NCBI GenBank assembly: GCA_035544955.1
Contig: DASZZN010000033.1
Coordinates: 62,001-126,000, forward strand
DNA length: 64,000 nucleotides
DNA from: Candidatus Dormiibacterota bacterium
Lineage (GTDB): Bacteria > Chloroflexota > Dormibacteria > CF-121
Direction: 5' to 3'
Below the pieces are notes generated by a model, which saw only the letters and a list, made by a program, of their open reading frames with translations, was not told the origin of the DNA and did not search any database. The position numbers and the translations under genes are program-made. Below, piece by piece: positions 43,321 to 50,738 of the stretch; position 1 is the first letter of the stretch, and each line of letters begins with the position of its first letter.

Positions 43321-44814
43321 ATGAGCAAAACGGAAGTCGAGGCCGTCTTCCATCACTTGCACGCTCGGCAGAGCGCCGGGTGGAAAGGACGTTCAGGGAG
43401 GGAACAATTGAGACGTACCCGCGTGACCTTGCTGGCGATGCTCGCCCTAGCGGGCGCCTTGATCGCGAGCGCCGTGCCGGCGGGCGCCTCCGGCGGCACT
43501 GAGACGGGCGCCATCGGCGGCGCCAACTTCATCATCGAGATGCCGAGTGTGCCCTGGAACGGGACACTCGTGCTTTACAGCCACGGCTATGTGACCCCTG
43601 GAAGCCCGCTCGTCGCGCGAGACGCCGGCGATCCAGCAACGGCGGGCTGGCTGCTCGCCAACGGCTACGCGATAGCCGGGTCCTCATATAGCCAGAACGG
43701 GTGGGCTCTCCAGCAGGCGTTCCACGATCAGATCGCGCTGCTCGACCACTTCAGGTCCGAGCATCGGGACCTCAAGCGCACCATCGCCTGGGGACACTCC
43801 CTGGGCGGGATGATCACGGCCGGCCTGGTCCAGCTCTTCCCCCAGCGATTCGCGGGTGCCATTCCGATGTGCGGGGTGGTGGCCGGGGGGCCTGGGGTCT
43901 GGAACTCGGGCCTCGACGCTGAATTCGTTTTCAAGACCTTGCTGGCGCCCACCTCGGCGCTGCAGCTCGTGAATATCACCCATCAGGGCTTCGGTCCAGG
44001 CAGCAACTTCCAGCTCGCCGAGGGCATCCTTGCGGGCGCCCAGGGCACGGCGGCCGGCCGGGCAAGGCTAGCGCTGGTGGCCGCGGTCGCCGACACCCCC
44101 GGCTGGTTCACCACCGGCTCGCCGCAGCCGGCGCAAAGCGACTTCGCGAGCCGCGAGAAGAACCAGTTCCTCTGGGACCAACAGGTCACCTTCGCCTTCT
44201 CCTTCGCTCTCCGCGCCGACCTCGAGAGCCGGGCCGGGGGCAACCCCTCCTGGAACACGGGCGTCGATTACGAGAAGCTCCTCGACCACTCGATCAACAA
44301 AGACGAGGTGCGCGCCCTCTACCAGCAGGCCGGCCTGAGCCTGGAGGCCGACCTCGACACCCTCGCCGCGACTCCCAGGGTGGCGGCCAAGTCGACCGCG
44401 CTCCGCTACCTCGAAAAGTACATCGTCTACAACGGCGACCTCGACATGCCGGTGCTGACCATGCACACCATCGGCGACGGCCTGGTCCTGCCGCAAGATG
44501 AGCAGGCCTACGCCAGCGTCGTCCGCTCGGATGGGGACCAGTCCCTCCTGCGCCAAGTCTTCGTGAGCCGCGCGGGACACTGCGCCTTCACGCCAGGCGA
44601 GACGATCGCCGCCTTTCAGACCCTGATCGGAAGGCTCAAGACCGGGCGTTGGGGCGATTCGACGTCGCCCGCCGGACTGAACGCCATCGCCACCGGCCTC
44701 GGGGCGCCGTTCAACCCGCTGCCCGCCGCGTTCGTGAACTTCCGCCCCTCGCAGTTCCTGCGTCCGTTCGACGCGCGGAACCTCGACGAGGGCGGCGACC
44801 ACCGGGCCTCGTAA
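43321..44814 (+). CDS. Secreted alpha/beta hydrolase
   Basis: 497 residues from ATG 43321, which has a very strong Shine-Dalgarno (AGGAGGGG). A second start, TTG 43408, has its own GGGAGG at 6 nt and yields a textbook signal peptide (LRRTRVTLLAMLALAGALIA in pieces, cleavage after AGAS). Nucleophile elbow: GHSLGGMI near residue 160; LYSHGY is the oxyanion region; a late Asp/His (TIGDGLVLP, RAGHCAF) completes the triad. Likely an esterase or peptidase on exported substrates. It lies between att copies D and C. Confidence 0.8.
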   Translation: MSKTEVEAVFHHLHARQSAGWKGRSGREQLRRTRVTLLAMLALAGALIASAVPAGASGGTETGAIGGANFIIEMPSVPWNGTLVLYSHGYVTPGSPLVARDAGDPATAGWLLANGYAIAGSSYSQNGWALQQAFHDQIALLDHFRSEHRDLKRTIAWGHSLGGMITAGLVQLFPQRFAGAIPMCGVVAGGPGVWNSGLDAEFVFKTLLAPTSALQLVNITHQGFGPGSNFQLAEGILAGAQGTAAGRARLALVAAVADTPGWFTTGSPQPAQSDFASREKNQFLWDQQVTFAFSFALRADLESRAGGNPSWNTGVDYEKLLDHSINKDEVRALYQQAGLSLEADLDTLAATPRVAAKSTALRYLEKYIVYNGDLDMPVLTMHTIGDGLVLPQDEQAYASVVRSDGDQSLLRQVFVSRAGHCAFTPGETIAAFQTLIGRLKTGRWGDSTSPAGLNAIATGLGAPFNPLPAAFVNFRPSQFLRPFDARNLDEGGDHRAS

Positions 44815-44826
44815 ACCACTGGAGGC

Positions 44827-44852
44827 GGGGCCGGGCTTTATGGCTCGGCCCC
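44827..44852 (+). terminator. Terminator of secreted hydrolase gene
   Basis: GGGGCCGGGC (44827-44836) and GCTCGGCCCC (44843-44852) pair with one G-U around TTTATG, 12 nt after the stop. Confidence 0.6.
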
Positions 44853-44895
44853 GACATCAATGGGACTGAAATGGGACGGAACCCTATTCGGGATT

Positions 44896-44943
44896 TGGAG
44901 GCGAGTGCGGGATTCGAACCCGCGGTGTAGGTTTTGCAGACCT
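44896..44943 (-). repeat. tRNA-Cys 3' copy C (outermost att site)
   Basis: 47 of 48 nt match the 3' part of the tRNA-Cys gene (52795-52842), including the encoded CCA, T-arm and anticodon. The rest of the tRNA is missing, so this is not a tRNA gene. AGTTCACCA follows at 8 nt; no GCCGTCA arm precedes it, as expected for the chromosome-side end of the array. Confidence 0.88.
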
Positions 44944-44951
44944 CCGATCGA

Positions 44952-44960
44952 AGTTCACCA
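44952..44960 (+). repeat. Left arm AGTTCACCA, element 1
   Basis: Starts 8 nt after the end of att copy C; the same word stands at the same distance after copies B and A. Confidence 0.6.
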
Positions 44961-45133
44961 AAGGTCGTCCGAGTTCATTCTGTATTGGATTTCAACGCTG
45001 ACCGTTCATTAGCGGTACACCCACTCCTGCCTGGCGGCCGGATGGAGCAGATGGGTGGGGACCTGCTCGGAAAGGTGACTATCTGCGCTGGCCTGCGCCG
45101 CGATCCAACGCCTGTACTTCAGCGCGGAAGCGC

Positions 45134-48100
45134 ATGACCAACCACAAGACGCAGCCGCCCGTCCCCGGGAGCGTGAGCAGCCGATCGGGGATCAGTGCGC
45201 ACTTCACGTCCAGCGGAAACCTGCGACGGCTCGATGCCGGAGATCGCAGCATCCTTCTATATCCGGCCGACGAGCTTGAAGCCGGTCCGGCCAACCTGTA
45301 TTTGCGCCTACGGGGTGACCACGACTGCGAGGCTGTGGCGCTGCTTGGGCCCGGCAGTCCCAGCACGGTCAGCTGGGGCGACACCGGACCCATCATCAGC
45401 GGCGAGTGGCGGGACCTGCAGTACAGCGTCACCTTCCGCCTCGCCGACACCCTGGCTGCGTGGTTCTGGCACATCTCGGTGACCAGCCGGCGAGCCGCCC
45501 AAAGTGAGATCGACTTCGTGTACGCCCAGGATCTGGCGCTGGCCCCCTATGCCGCAGTACGGACCTGTGAGTATTACGTCAGCCAGTATCTCGACCTCAC
45601 GCCAATCGATACGTCGTCGGCAGGCACGGTTCTCGCCGTCCGCCAGAACATGCCAGGCCGCGCGGCTCCTTGGGCCGTCATCGGCTGCCTCAGCAAGGGC
45701 GTCGGTTGGGGCACCGACGCGCTTCAACTGGTTGGGCGCGGGCACCATGCCGGGGCCCGGCCGTCTGGACTATCCGCCAAGGCGCTCCCCAGTACCCGCC
45801 TTCAGCACGAGCACACGCTCGCCCTCTTGCAGGCTCGACCGGTGCAGTTGATCGGCGGCGAAACCGTAGCCACGGGCTTCTTCGGCGTGTACCAGGCGGA
45901 CCACCGAGCGGCAACGTCCGGTCAGGACACGACCGTTGTCGACGAGGCCCTGGGCAAGCCGGAAGCGCAGCCGCCGGCCCAGGGTCCGCCGAGTGGGAAG
46001 CGTTCCGCCGGCGCCCCGGTTGCGGCATCGCTCTTCTCGTCGGCCCCGCCACTGGTGTGCACGCCGTTGGATGACGATCAGCTGGCCGGGCTTACCGGCG
46101 ACGGGCGCCATCACCAGGAGTGGGTCGGCGAGGCCCTGTTCAGCTACTTCACCCAGGACGGAAGCCACGTCGTGACCAGCGCCAAGCAGACGGCGGTCCT
46201 ACGTCCTCACGGCCACATCATGCGGACGGGAACGGCCCTGGCGCCGGACGAGGGCAGCCTCACCACCACGGCCTGGATGGCCGGGACCTTCCTCTCGCAA
46301 GTCACCCAGGGCCATGTCAGCCTGAACCGGATGCTATCCACCCGCCGCAGCTACCTGGGCCTGCGGCAAGCGCATGGGTTACGGGTCTTCATCGAGTCCT
46401 CCGGTGCTCCGCAGGGTTGGGCGCTGCTGGACGGACCGAGCGCGTGGGCCGTCAGGCTGGACTCGTGCCGCTGGTGGTACCGTCATCCCGGCGGCGTGCT
46501 GGAGGTCGTGTCGATCGCGCCTGCCGAGTCGCATCAGCTCGGTCTTGAGATCCGGGTTCTGGACGGGCCGCCCGTACGCCTCCTGATCTGTGCCCACTCG
46601 GCGCTCGGTGGCGATGACGGGCAGGACGCCGAGCCACCAATTCTTGAGCAGGATGAAGCGGGAGTAACGCTGCGACCCCTGCAGGGCTCGCTGGCAGCCG
46701 CCCGATTTCCTACCGGATCGTTCCGGCTCTCATGGGAGCGGGGATCGGTCGAGCGCGTGGGCCGCGATGAAGACCTTTTCCTCGACGGGCAGTCGCGCGG
46801 GCTGCCCTGGATCACGATGCTCACGTCGCCCACGACGAACATGCGTCTGGTTCTGACTGCCGATCTCGTTCCGGCCGGCGACCGGGCCAAGCAGGACCTC
46901 CCAGGCGAAGCCCGGCCCCAGTTCTGGCATCGGATCAGCGATTCCGTGCGGCTGAAGCTCCCAACGGCGTCACCAGCAGCCACGGAGGTTGCGAGACTGG
47001 ACGCAATTCTTCCGTGGTTTGCGCACGACGCGCTCATCCACTACCTATCACCGCGAGGGCTGGAGCAATACACGGGCGGGGGCTGGGGCACCCGGGACGT
47101 CTGCCAGGGACCGGTCTGTCTGCTGATCGCGTTGGGAGAGACGGTGACGTTACGCGACCTGATCAAGCGTGTCCTTCGAGCCCAGAACGCCCGAGGCGAC
47201 TGGCCCCAGGCCTTCGAGTTCTATCCGCGCGAGTTTCGCGGCGGTCAAGGCGATTCCCATGGCGATGTCATCTTCTGGCCTCTTCTCGCGCTCGGAGAGT
47301 ATCTGGCAGTGACGCAAGACCCCAGCCTGCTTACCGAGCGGATCCCATTCGTCGACGACAGCGGAACAACCGCCGATGAGCCGCTTCTCGAGCATGTCCG
47401 GCGAGCGCTGGCCATCATCGCCGCGAGAACGCTACCCGGCACCGCCCTGCCGGCATATGGGCGCGGCGACTGGAACGACTCGCTGCAGCCGGCCGACCCA
47501 CACCTCGCGGCACGCCTGTGCTCCACGTGGACCGCAGTGCTTCAGGTGCATGCGCTACGCACGCTGGCTCGCCCGCTGCGAAGCGTCAGCGTTACCCTGG
47601 ACGGCCCGGGCGCGTCTGAAGCGGTCGAATGCGCAGACCAATCCGAAGGCATCGCCCGTAAGACGGCCGACGGCATCCACGCGCTGCTGATGCGAGACGG
47701 GTTGCTGGCCGGGTATGGCTTGTTCGGTGACGATGGGTCGATTGAGCACCTCGTCCACCCATCGGACCAGCGGACAGGGCTGCACTACGGCGTCCTGCAG
47801 ATCATTCACGCGATCTCGAGCGACCTCCTGTCCCCACGTGAGGCGCGCGAGCACCTGGAAATTCTGCGAGAGCATCTGCTCGGTCCCGACGGCGCGCGAC
47901 TCTTCGACCGACCGGTCCGCTACCAGGGCGGCCCCATGGAGGTCTTCCAGCGTGCGGAGGCCAGCACCTTCTTCGGTCGTGAGATCGGAATCATGTACAT
48001 GCACGCCCACCTGCGCTATGCGGAAGCCCTGGCGCGATACGGCGACGCCGAGCGGCTGCTGGAAGCCCTGGCCCTGGCCAACCCCATCGGCGTCGCCAAC

Positions 48101-48577
48101 CGTATTCCGAACGCCCGGCCACGACAGTCGACGTGCTACTACTCCTCCTCCGACGCGGCGTTCGCCGACCGATATGAGGCTGCCGCACACTACGTTGAGG
48201 TCATGCAGGCCAAGGTGCCGCTCGAGGGAGGGTGGCGCGTCTACTCCTCCGGACCGGGGATCTTCCTGAGACTCATCGTCGAATGCTTCCTCGGCGTGCG
48301 TCGACGCGGTGATGTCCTGGAGATCGATCCAGTGCTCGCTCCCTCCCTGGACCGGCTACAGGCGACCGTCCCTCTCAATGGGATGCCTTTGGAGCTGACC
48401 TTTCGTGTCCGGAATCGGGGCGTTGGACCCGAGGCAGTCATCCTGAACGGCGTCACTCTGCCGACGACACCGCTGTCGAACCCATACCGTCCCGCAGGCG
48501 TCGCCATTGATATGGCGCTGGTAACGGCAGGCATGACGGCCCCCGGGCCAAACCGCCTTCAGATCCAGGTGTCCTGA
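45134..48577 (+). CDS. GH94-like glycoside phosphorylase (cellobiose phosphorylase relative)
   Basis: 1147 residues. The N-terminal ~600 residues are beta-rich carbohydrate-binding domains. From about residue 620 an (alpha/alpha)6 barrel follows: WFAHDALIHYLSPRGLEQYTGGGWGTRDVCQGP (key TRDVCQGP), RAQNARGDWPQAFEF, HGDVIFWPLLALGEYL, YGRGDWNDSLQ with the catalytic-type Asp (about 778), TSTWTA-like and the C-terminal ERYEAAAHYVEVMQAKVPLEGGWRVYSSGPGIF region. This is the plan of GH94 phosphorylases, which split or build beta-glucosides with phosphate; the sugar is unknown. No signal peptide. It is the sole gene of element 1. Confidence 0.8.
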   Translation: MTNHKTQPPVPGSVSSRSGISAHFTSSGNLRRLDAGDRSILLYPADELEAGPANLYLRLRGDHDCEAVALLGPGSPSTVSWGDTGPIISGEWRDLQYSVTFRLADTLAAWFWHISVTSRRAAQSEIDFVYAQDLALAPYAAVRTCEYYVSQYLDLTPIDTSSAGTVLAVRQNMPGRAAPWAVIGCLSKGVGWGTDALQLVGRGHHAGARPSGLSAKALPSTRLQHEHTLALLQARPVQLIGGETVATGFFGVYQADHRAATSGQDTTVVDEALGKPEAQPPAQGPPSGKRSAGAPVAASLFSSAPPLVCTPLDDDQLAGLTGDGRHHQEWVGEALFSYFTQDGSHVVTSAKQTAVLRPHGHIMRTGTALAPDEGSLTTTAWMAGTFLSQVTQGHVSLNRMLSTRRSYLGLRQAHGLRVFIESSGAPQGWALLDGPSAWAVRLDSCRWWYRHPGGVLEVVSIAPAESHQLGLEIRVLDGPPVRLLICAHSALGGDDGQDAEPPILEQDEAGVTLRPLQGSLAAARFPTGSFRLSWERGSVERVGRDEDLFLDGQSRGLPWITMLTSPTTNMRLVLTADLVPAGDRAKQDLPGEARPQFWHRISDSVRLKLPTASPAATEVARLDAILPWFAHDALIHYLSPRGLEQYTGGGWGTRDVCQGPVCLLIALGETVTLRDLIKRVLRAQNARGDWPQAFEFYPREFRGGQGDSHGDVIFWPLLALGEYLAVTQDPSLLTERIPFVDDSGTTADEPLLEHVRRALAIIAARTLPGTALPAYGRGDWNDSLQPADPHLAARLCSTWTAVLQVHALRTLARPLRSVSVTLDGPGASEAVECADQSEGIARKTADGIHALLMRDGLLAGYGLFGDDGSIEHLVHPSDQRTGLHYGVLQIIHAISSDLLSPREAREHLEILREHLLGPDGARLFDRPVRYQGGPMEVFQRAEASTFFGREIGIMYMHAHLRYAEALARYGDAERLLEALALANPIGVANRIPNARPRQSTCYYSSSDAAFADRYEAAAHYVEVMQAKVPLEGGWRVYSSGPGIFLRLIVECFLGVRRRGDVLEIDPVLAPSLDRLQATVPLNGMPLELTFRVRNRGVGPEAVILNGVTLPTTPLSNPYRPAGVAIDMALVTAGMTAPGPNRLQIQVS

Positions 48578-48653
48578 TGACGACGGTACTGGGCAAAACC
48601 GAGCGCCCTTGGCTGCGGATCCTCATTCTGGTTCGCTAGAGTTCACCGCTGTT

Positions 48654-48672
48654 GCCGTCACCGTTGCGGTCA
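48654..48672 (+). repeat. Right arm GCCGTCA double repeat, element 1
   Basis: GCCGTCA (48654) and GCGGTCA (48666), 12 nt apart, 46 nt before att copy B. The 48578-48983 stretch holds only this arm, copy B and the next arm. Confidence 0.6.
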
Positions 48673-48717
48673 ACCGCGATTCCAATGGCGAGGTGGGCCT
48701 CAAGTCCTATTCAAAAT

Positions 48718-48761
48718 TGGAGGCGAGTGCGGGATTCGAACCCGCGGTGGAGGTCTTGCAG
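48718..48761 (-). repeat. tRNA-Cys 3' copy B (att site)
   Basis: 43 of 44 nt match the tRNA-Cys gene from the encoded CCA through the anticodon (GAGGTCTTGCAG has one change). The following bases differ from the tRNA. Confidence 0.87.
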
Positions 48762-48773
48762 CCCGCAACCTGC

Positions 48774-48782
48774 AGTTCACCA
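48774..48782 (+). repeat. Left arm AGTTCACCA, element 2
   Basis: Same word and spacing to att copy B as in elements 1 and 3. Confidence 0.58.
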
Positions 48783-48983
48783 GGGTTCACTGAAGTTACC
48801 TGCGTATGACAACGCGGTTCGTTCGAAGCTCCGTCGTGCTGGGACAGCTGAACTTAGCGGCCTACGGCATAACGATGCTGCATACGCCGCACCCGTGCGG
48901 AGCTCGCACGAACCCTCATTCTAAATCGTCTCGCCCGGGAACAGCTGCTTTCGCCGTCAGGCAGTCTGTGCCACCATCAGGCG

Positions 48984-49508
48984 ATGACGCTGAAGGAGTT
49001 GGCGGCGCGCGAGACGCGCTGTAAGGCGGAAATGGATCGCATACAGGATGCGGTGTCGGACCGTGCGGCGATCGAGAATTGGGCGGAAGCCGAACAGCAA
49101 GAGATTCAACGGTCCTATTCAACCCTGGCAGCCACTGAATCTCCCGACTCGCTTGAGGCGTTAAAACGTGGCTTATTCCTAACTTGGTTTGAATGCGCGG
49201 AACCGGCATACCTAACTGGGATCCGCAATCTCGAGAGCGCTGCGAGCGTCGCGATCATTGATCGACTCGAGGAAGCGCTAACGGCGACCCCAGCGGATCA
49301 AGAGTTGACCGAGATGCTCGCGTACTACTTTCAAGTTGCGGAGTGGTGTCTTGACCGCTATCACATCGGCGGGGCTACCCGGGCCGTGGCAGGCAGGCCG
49401 CTGTCGTTGAGCTTCTTCACCTCCGATGCCGAGCGGGCAACGTTCCACGACCGTGGCTTGATGGGCAATTACTTCCTGAGCCTTCGACCCAAGACAGTGC
49501 GACCGTGA
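48984..49508 (+). CDS. Hypothetical protein carried by element 2
   Basis: 174 residues, mostly helical. The start is acidic and Glu/Arg-rich (KELAARETRCKAEMDRIQD), then there is a more hydrophobic middle (KRGLFLTWFECAEPAYLTGI) and a Trp/Tyr-rich part (EMLAYYFQVAEWCLDRYHI). Codon use is visibly more AT-rich than in the surrounding core genes, in keeping with recent transfer. No family is recognised; no signal peptide. Its partner in the element is an integrase fragment. Confidence 0.62.
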   Translation: MTLKELAARETRCKAEMDRIQDAVSDRAAIENWAEAEQQEIQRSYSTLAATESPDSLEALKRGLFLTWFECAEPAYLTGIRNLESAASVAIIDRLEEALTATPADQELTEMLAYYFQVAEWCLDRYHIGGATRAVAGRPLSLSFFTSDAERATFHDRGLMGNYFLSLRPKTVRP

Positions 49509-49588
49509 CAACGCTTAGCTTGCGCCTGCATGACGGACGATCATCCGGACCATAAGCCAAGCTCCCCTCGCCTCCGAACCGGTGGGTG

Positions 49589-49990
49589 TCAAGCAGCGGG
49601 CCTACCCGCAGTCTGCGGTATTGGTTGGGGCGGGAACAGGATCAAGCCCGGGGTCAAATTTCGCATAGGAATGTCACCCAGCATGTCGCTCAGGCGCCGG
49701 ACATCACGCGCATAGGTGACCAGCGTCATCGGCCGCAGCCTGGTCCGGCACACCAGCAGCCAGGATTCGAGAAAGGCCCGCAGCGACGTTGTTCGCGCAC
49801 TGACGCCCAATCCCTGACCGAGCGCCCACTGTGCCTCACCCAATCGGCGGATTACATCGCGTCGAGTTCGCGCGTAGAACGACCGCCGTTCCCCGCCTCG
49901 AATACGAATTCGGCCTTCCCAGGGCCCATCGGCCCGTTGGTACACGCCGCCCAGTCCGCGCTGACGACGCTCCATCTGCGCCACCTCCAC
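49589..49990 (-). pseudogene. Truncated tyrosine integrase (N-terminal part only)
   Basis: 133 residues. The first ~50 are an AP2-like arm-binding domain (GLGGVYQRADGPWEGRIRI, YARTRRDVIRRLGEAQ), then a SAM-like core-binding domain (LRAFLESWLLVC, RPMTLVTYARDVRRL, LGDIPMRNLTP). After NLTPG the frame goes into unrelated residues and stops, so the catalytic domain with the R-H-R-Y tetrad is absent. Start ATG 49990 is 33 nt from the GCCGTCA arm, the usual position of an integrase next to its att site. Confidence 0.75.
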
Positions 49991-50022
49991 AATGAAAAAG
50001 ATGGACCCAGAATGCGGGCTTA

Positions 50023-50041
50023 GCCGTCAGCTTGGCCGTCA
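50023..50041 (+). repeat. Right arm GCCGTCA double repeat, element 2
   Basis: Two exact GCCGTCA (50023 and 50035), 12 nt apart, 49 nt before att copy A. Confidence 0.62.
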
Positions 50042-50083
50042 ATTGTTAGAAGCGCTCAGGCGAGAGGTTGAAATTCGAATACG

Positions 50084-50137
50084 AAAAACTGGAGGCGAGT
50101 GCGGGATTCGAACCCGCGGTGGAGGTTTTGCAGACCT
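50084..50137 (-). repeat. tRNA-Cys 3' copy A (att site)
   Basis: 54 nt identical to 52789-52842, covering five A residues, the encoded CCA, acceptor 3' strand, T-arm and anticodon. It is the best preserved copy; the D-arm and 5' acceptor strand are missing. Confidence 0.9.
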
Positions 50138-50145
50138 ATGCCGGG

Positions 50146-50154
50146 AGTTCACCA
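50146..50154 (+). repeat. Left arm AGTTCACCA, element 3
   Basis: Begins 8 nt after att copy A. The longer left-end block contains TGAAGTTCATTGCGT twice (50163 and 50204). Confidence 0.6.
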
Positions 50155-50240
50155 GAGTTCGCTGAAGTTCATTGCGTACTGAATTTCAGCAGGTGGCGTC
50201 CGTTGAAGTTCATTGCGTGTCGCCAGAGTTCAGCCGGGTT

Positions 50241-50259
50241 GCCGTCACCGTTGCCGTCA
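50241..50259 (+). repeat. Orphan right-arm repeat inside element 3
   Basis: Two exact GCCGTCA (50241 and 50253), 12 nt apart, preceded by CGCCAGAGTTCA as at the true right ends, but no att core follows. This is a scar of a further element or an internal deletion. Confidence 0.5.
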
Positions 50260-50293
50260 ATCATTCGGTTTGCTCGAGAGCTTTGCGGACTCC

Positions 50294-50620
50294 TTAAATG
50301 CACACACCCAGAAATGGGAACCGCGATAGCCAGAGATCAATGGCGAGTCCGGTTTGCGCGACGGAGGCACTGATTGCCCGGCCGCCAACCGTCAAGTTGC
50401 CCATGTCCACCATGCCAAGAATCGTGCCTCCTCGCCAAAGGAAGGCTAGCCCTATCTCGAATGAGTGCTCGGGCTGCTCGCAAGTCACGCCGCTGCATTC
50501 AGCCATGGGCCTGTATGAGTGGAAGCTGGCGATCGCCGAAGGCGATGCCATCAAGCGAGGCCCGAGGATGACGCCGAGAGTATGGCCGCCGACGAGTGTG
50601 ATCGCAAACGCGCTGAGCAC
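50294..50620 (-). CDS. Doubtful small membrane protein
   Basis: 108 residues from GTG 50620. Two weakly hydrophobic parts (LSAFAITLVGGHTLGVILGP and GLAFLWRGGTILGMVDMG) with two Cys between them. No Shine-Dalgarno and no family. It may be a remnant of an older gene at the island; I would not rely on it. Confidence 0.25.
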   Translation of the reverse strand: MLSAFAITLVGGHTLGVILGPRLMASPSAIASFHSYRPMAECSGVTCEQPEHSFEIGLAFLWRGGTILGMVDMGNLTVGGRAISASVAQTGLAIDLWLSRFPFLGVCI

Positions 50621-50738
50621 GGAGCGGATGTACCGACCGCGGGACTCGACACGGGGAAGACGGCCCCCCAGGCGTCACCCTCGCTGTACCTCACGGAGCC
50701 GCCAGCGACTAGGCCATACTCGATGCGAGCCTTCCTGG

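Larger units (their letters stand above)
44944..48717. mobile_element. tRNA-Cys-targeted element 1
   Basis: A 3.8-kb unit between att copies C and B. Its left end starts with the AGTTCACCA arm (44952) and its right end holds the GCCGTCA double repeat (48654). The only cargo is a 1147-residue GH94-like gene. No recombinase is inside. Confidence 0.72.
48762..50089. mobile_element. tRNA-Cys-targeted element 2 (with integrase remnant)
   Basis: A 1.3-kb unit between att copies B and A. It has the same two end motifs: AGTTCACCA at 48774 and GCCGTCA repeats at 50023. It holds one hypothetical gene and an N-terminal integrase fragment, so it is probably the decayed source of recombinase for the family. 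Confidence 0.7.

Noticed and set aside
44896-44943. Possible extra tRNA-Cys genes (also at 48718 and 50084)
   Set aside because: D-arm and 5' acceptor strand are missing in all three; they are partial att copies.
50298-50738. 147-residue N-terminal extension of the cytochrome b/Mo fusion
   Set aside because: Arg/Pro-rich, crosses old element ends and has no targeting logic; ATG 50739 gives a normal protein.
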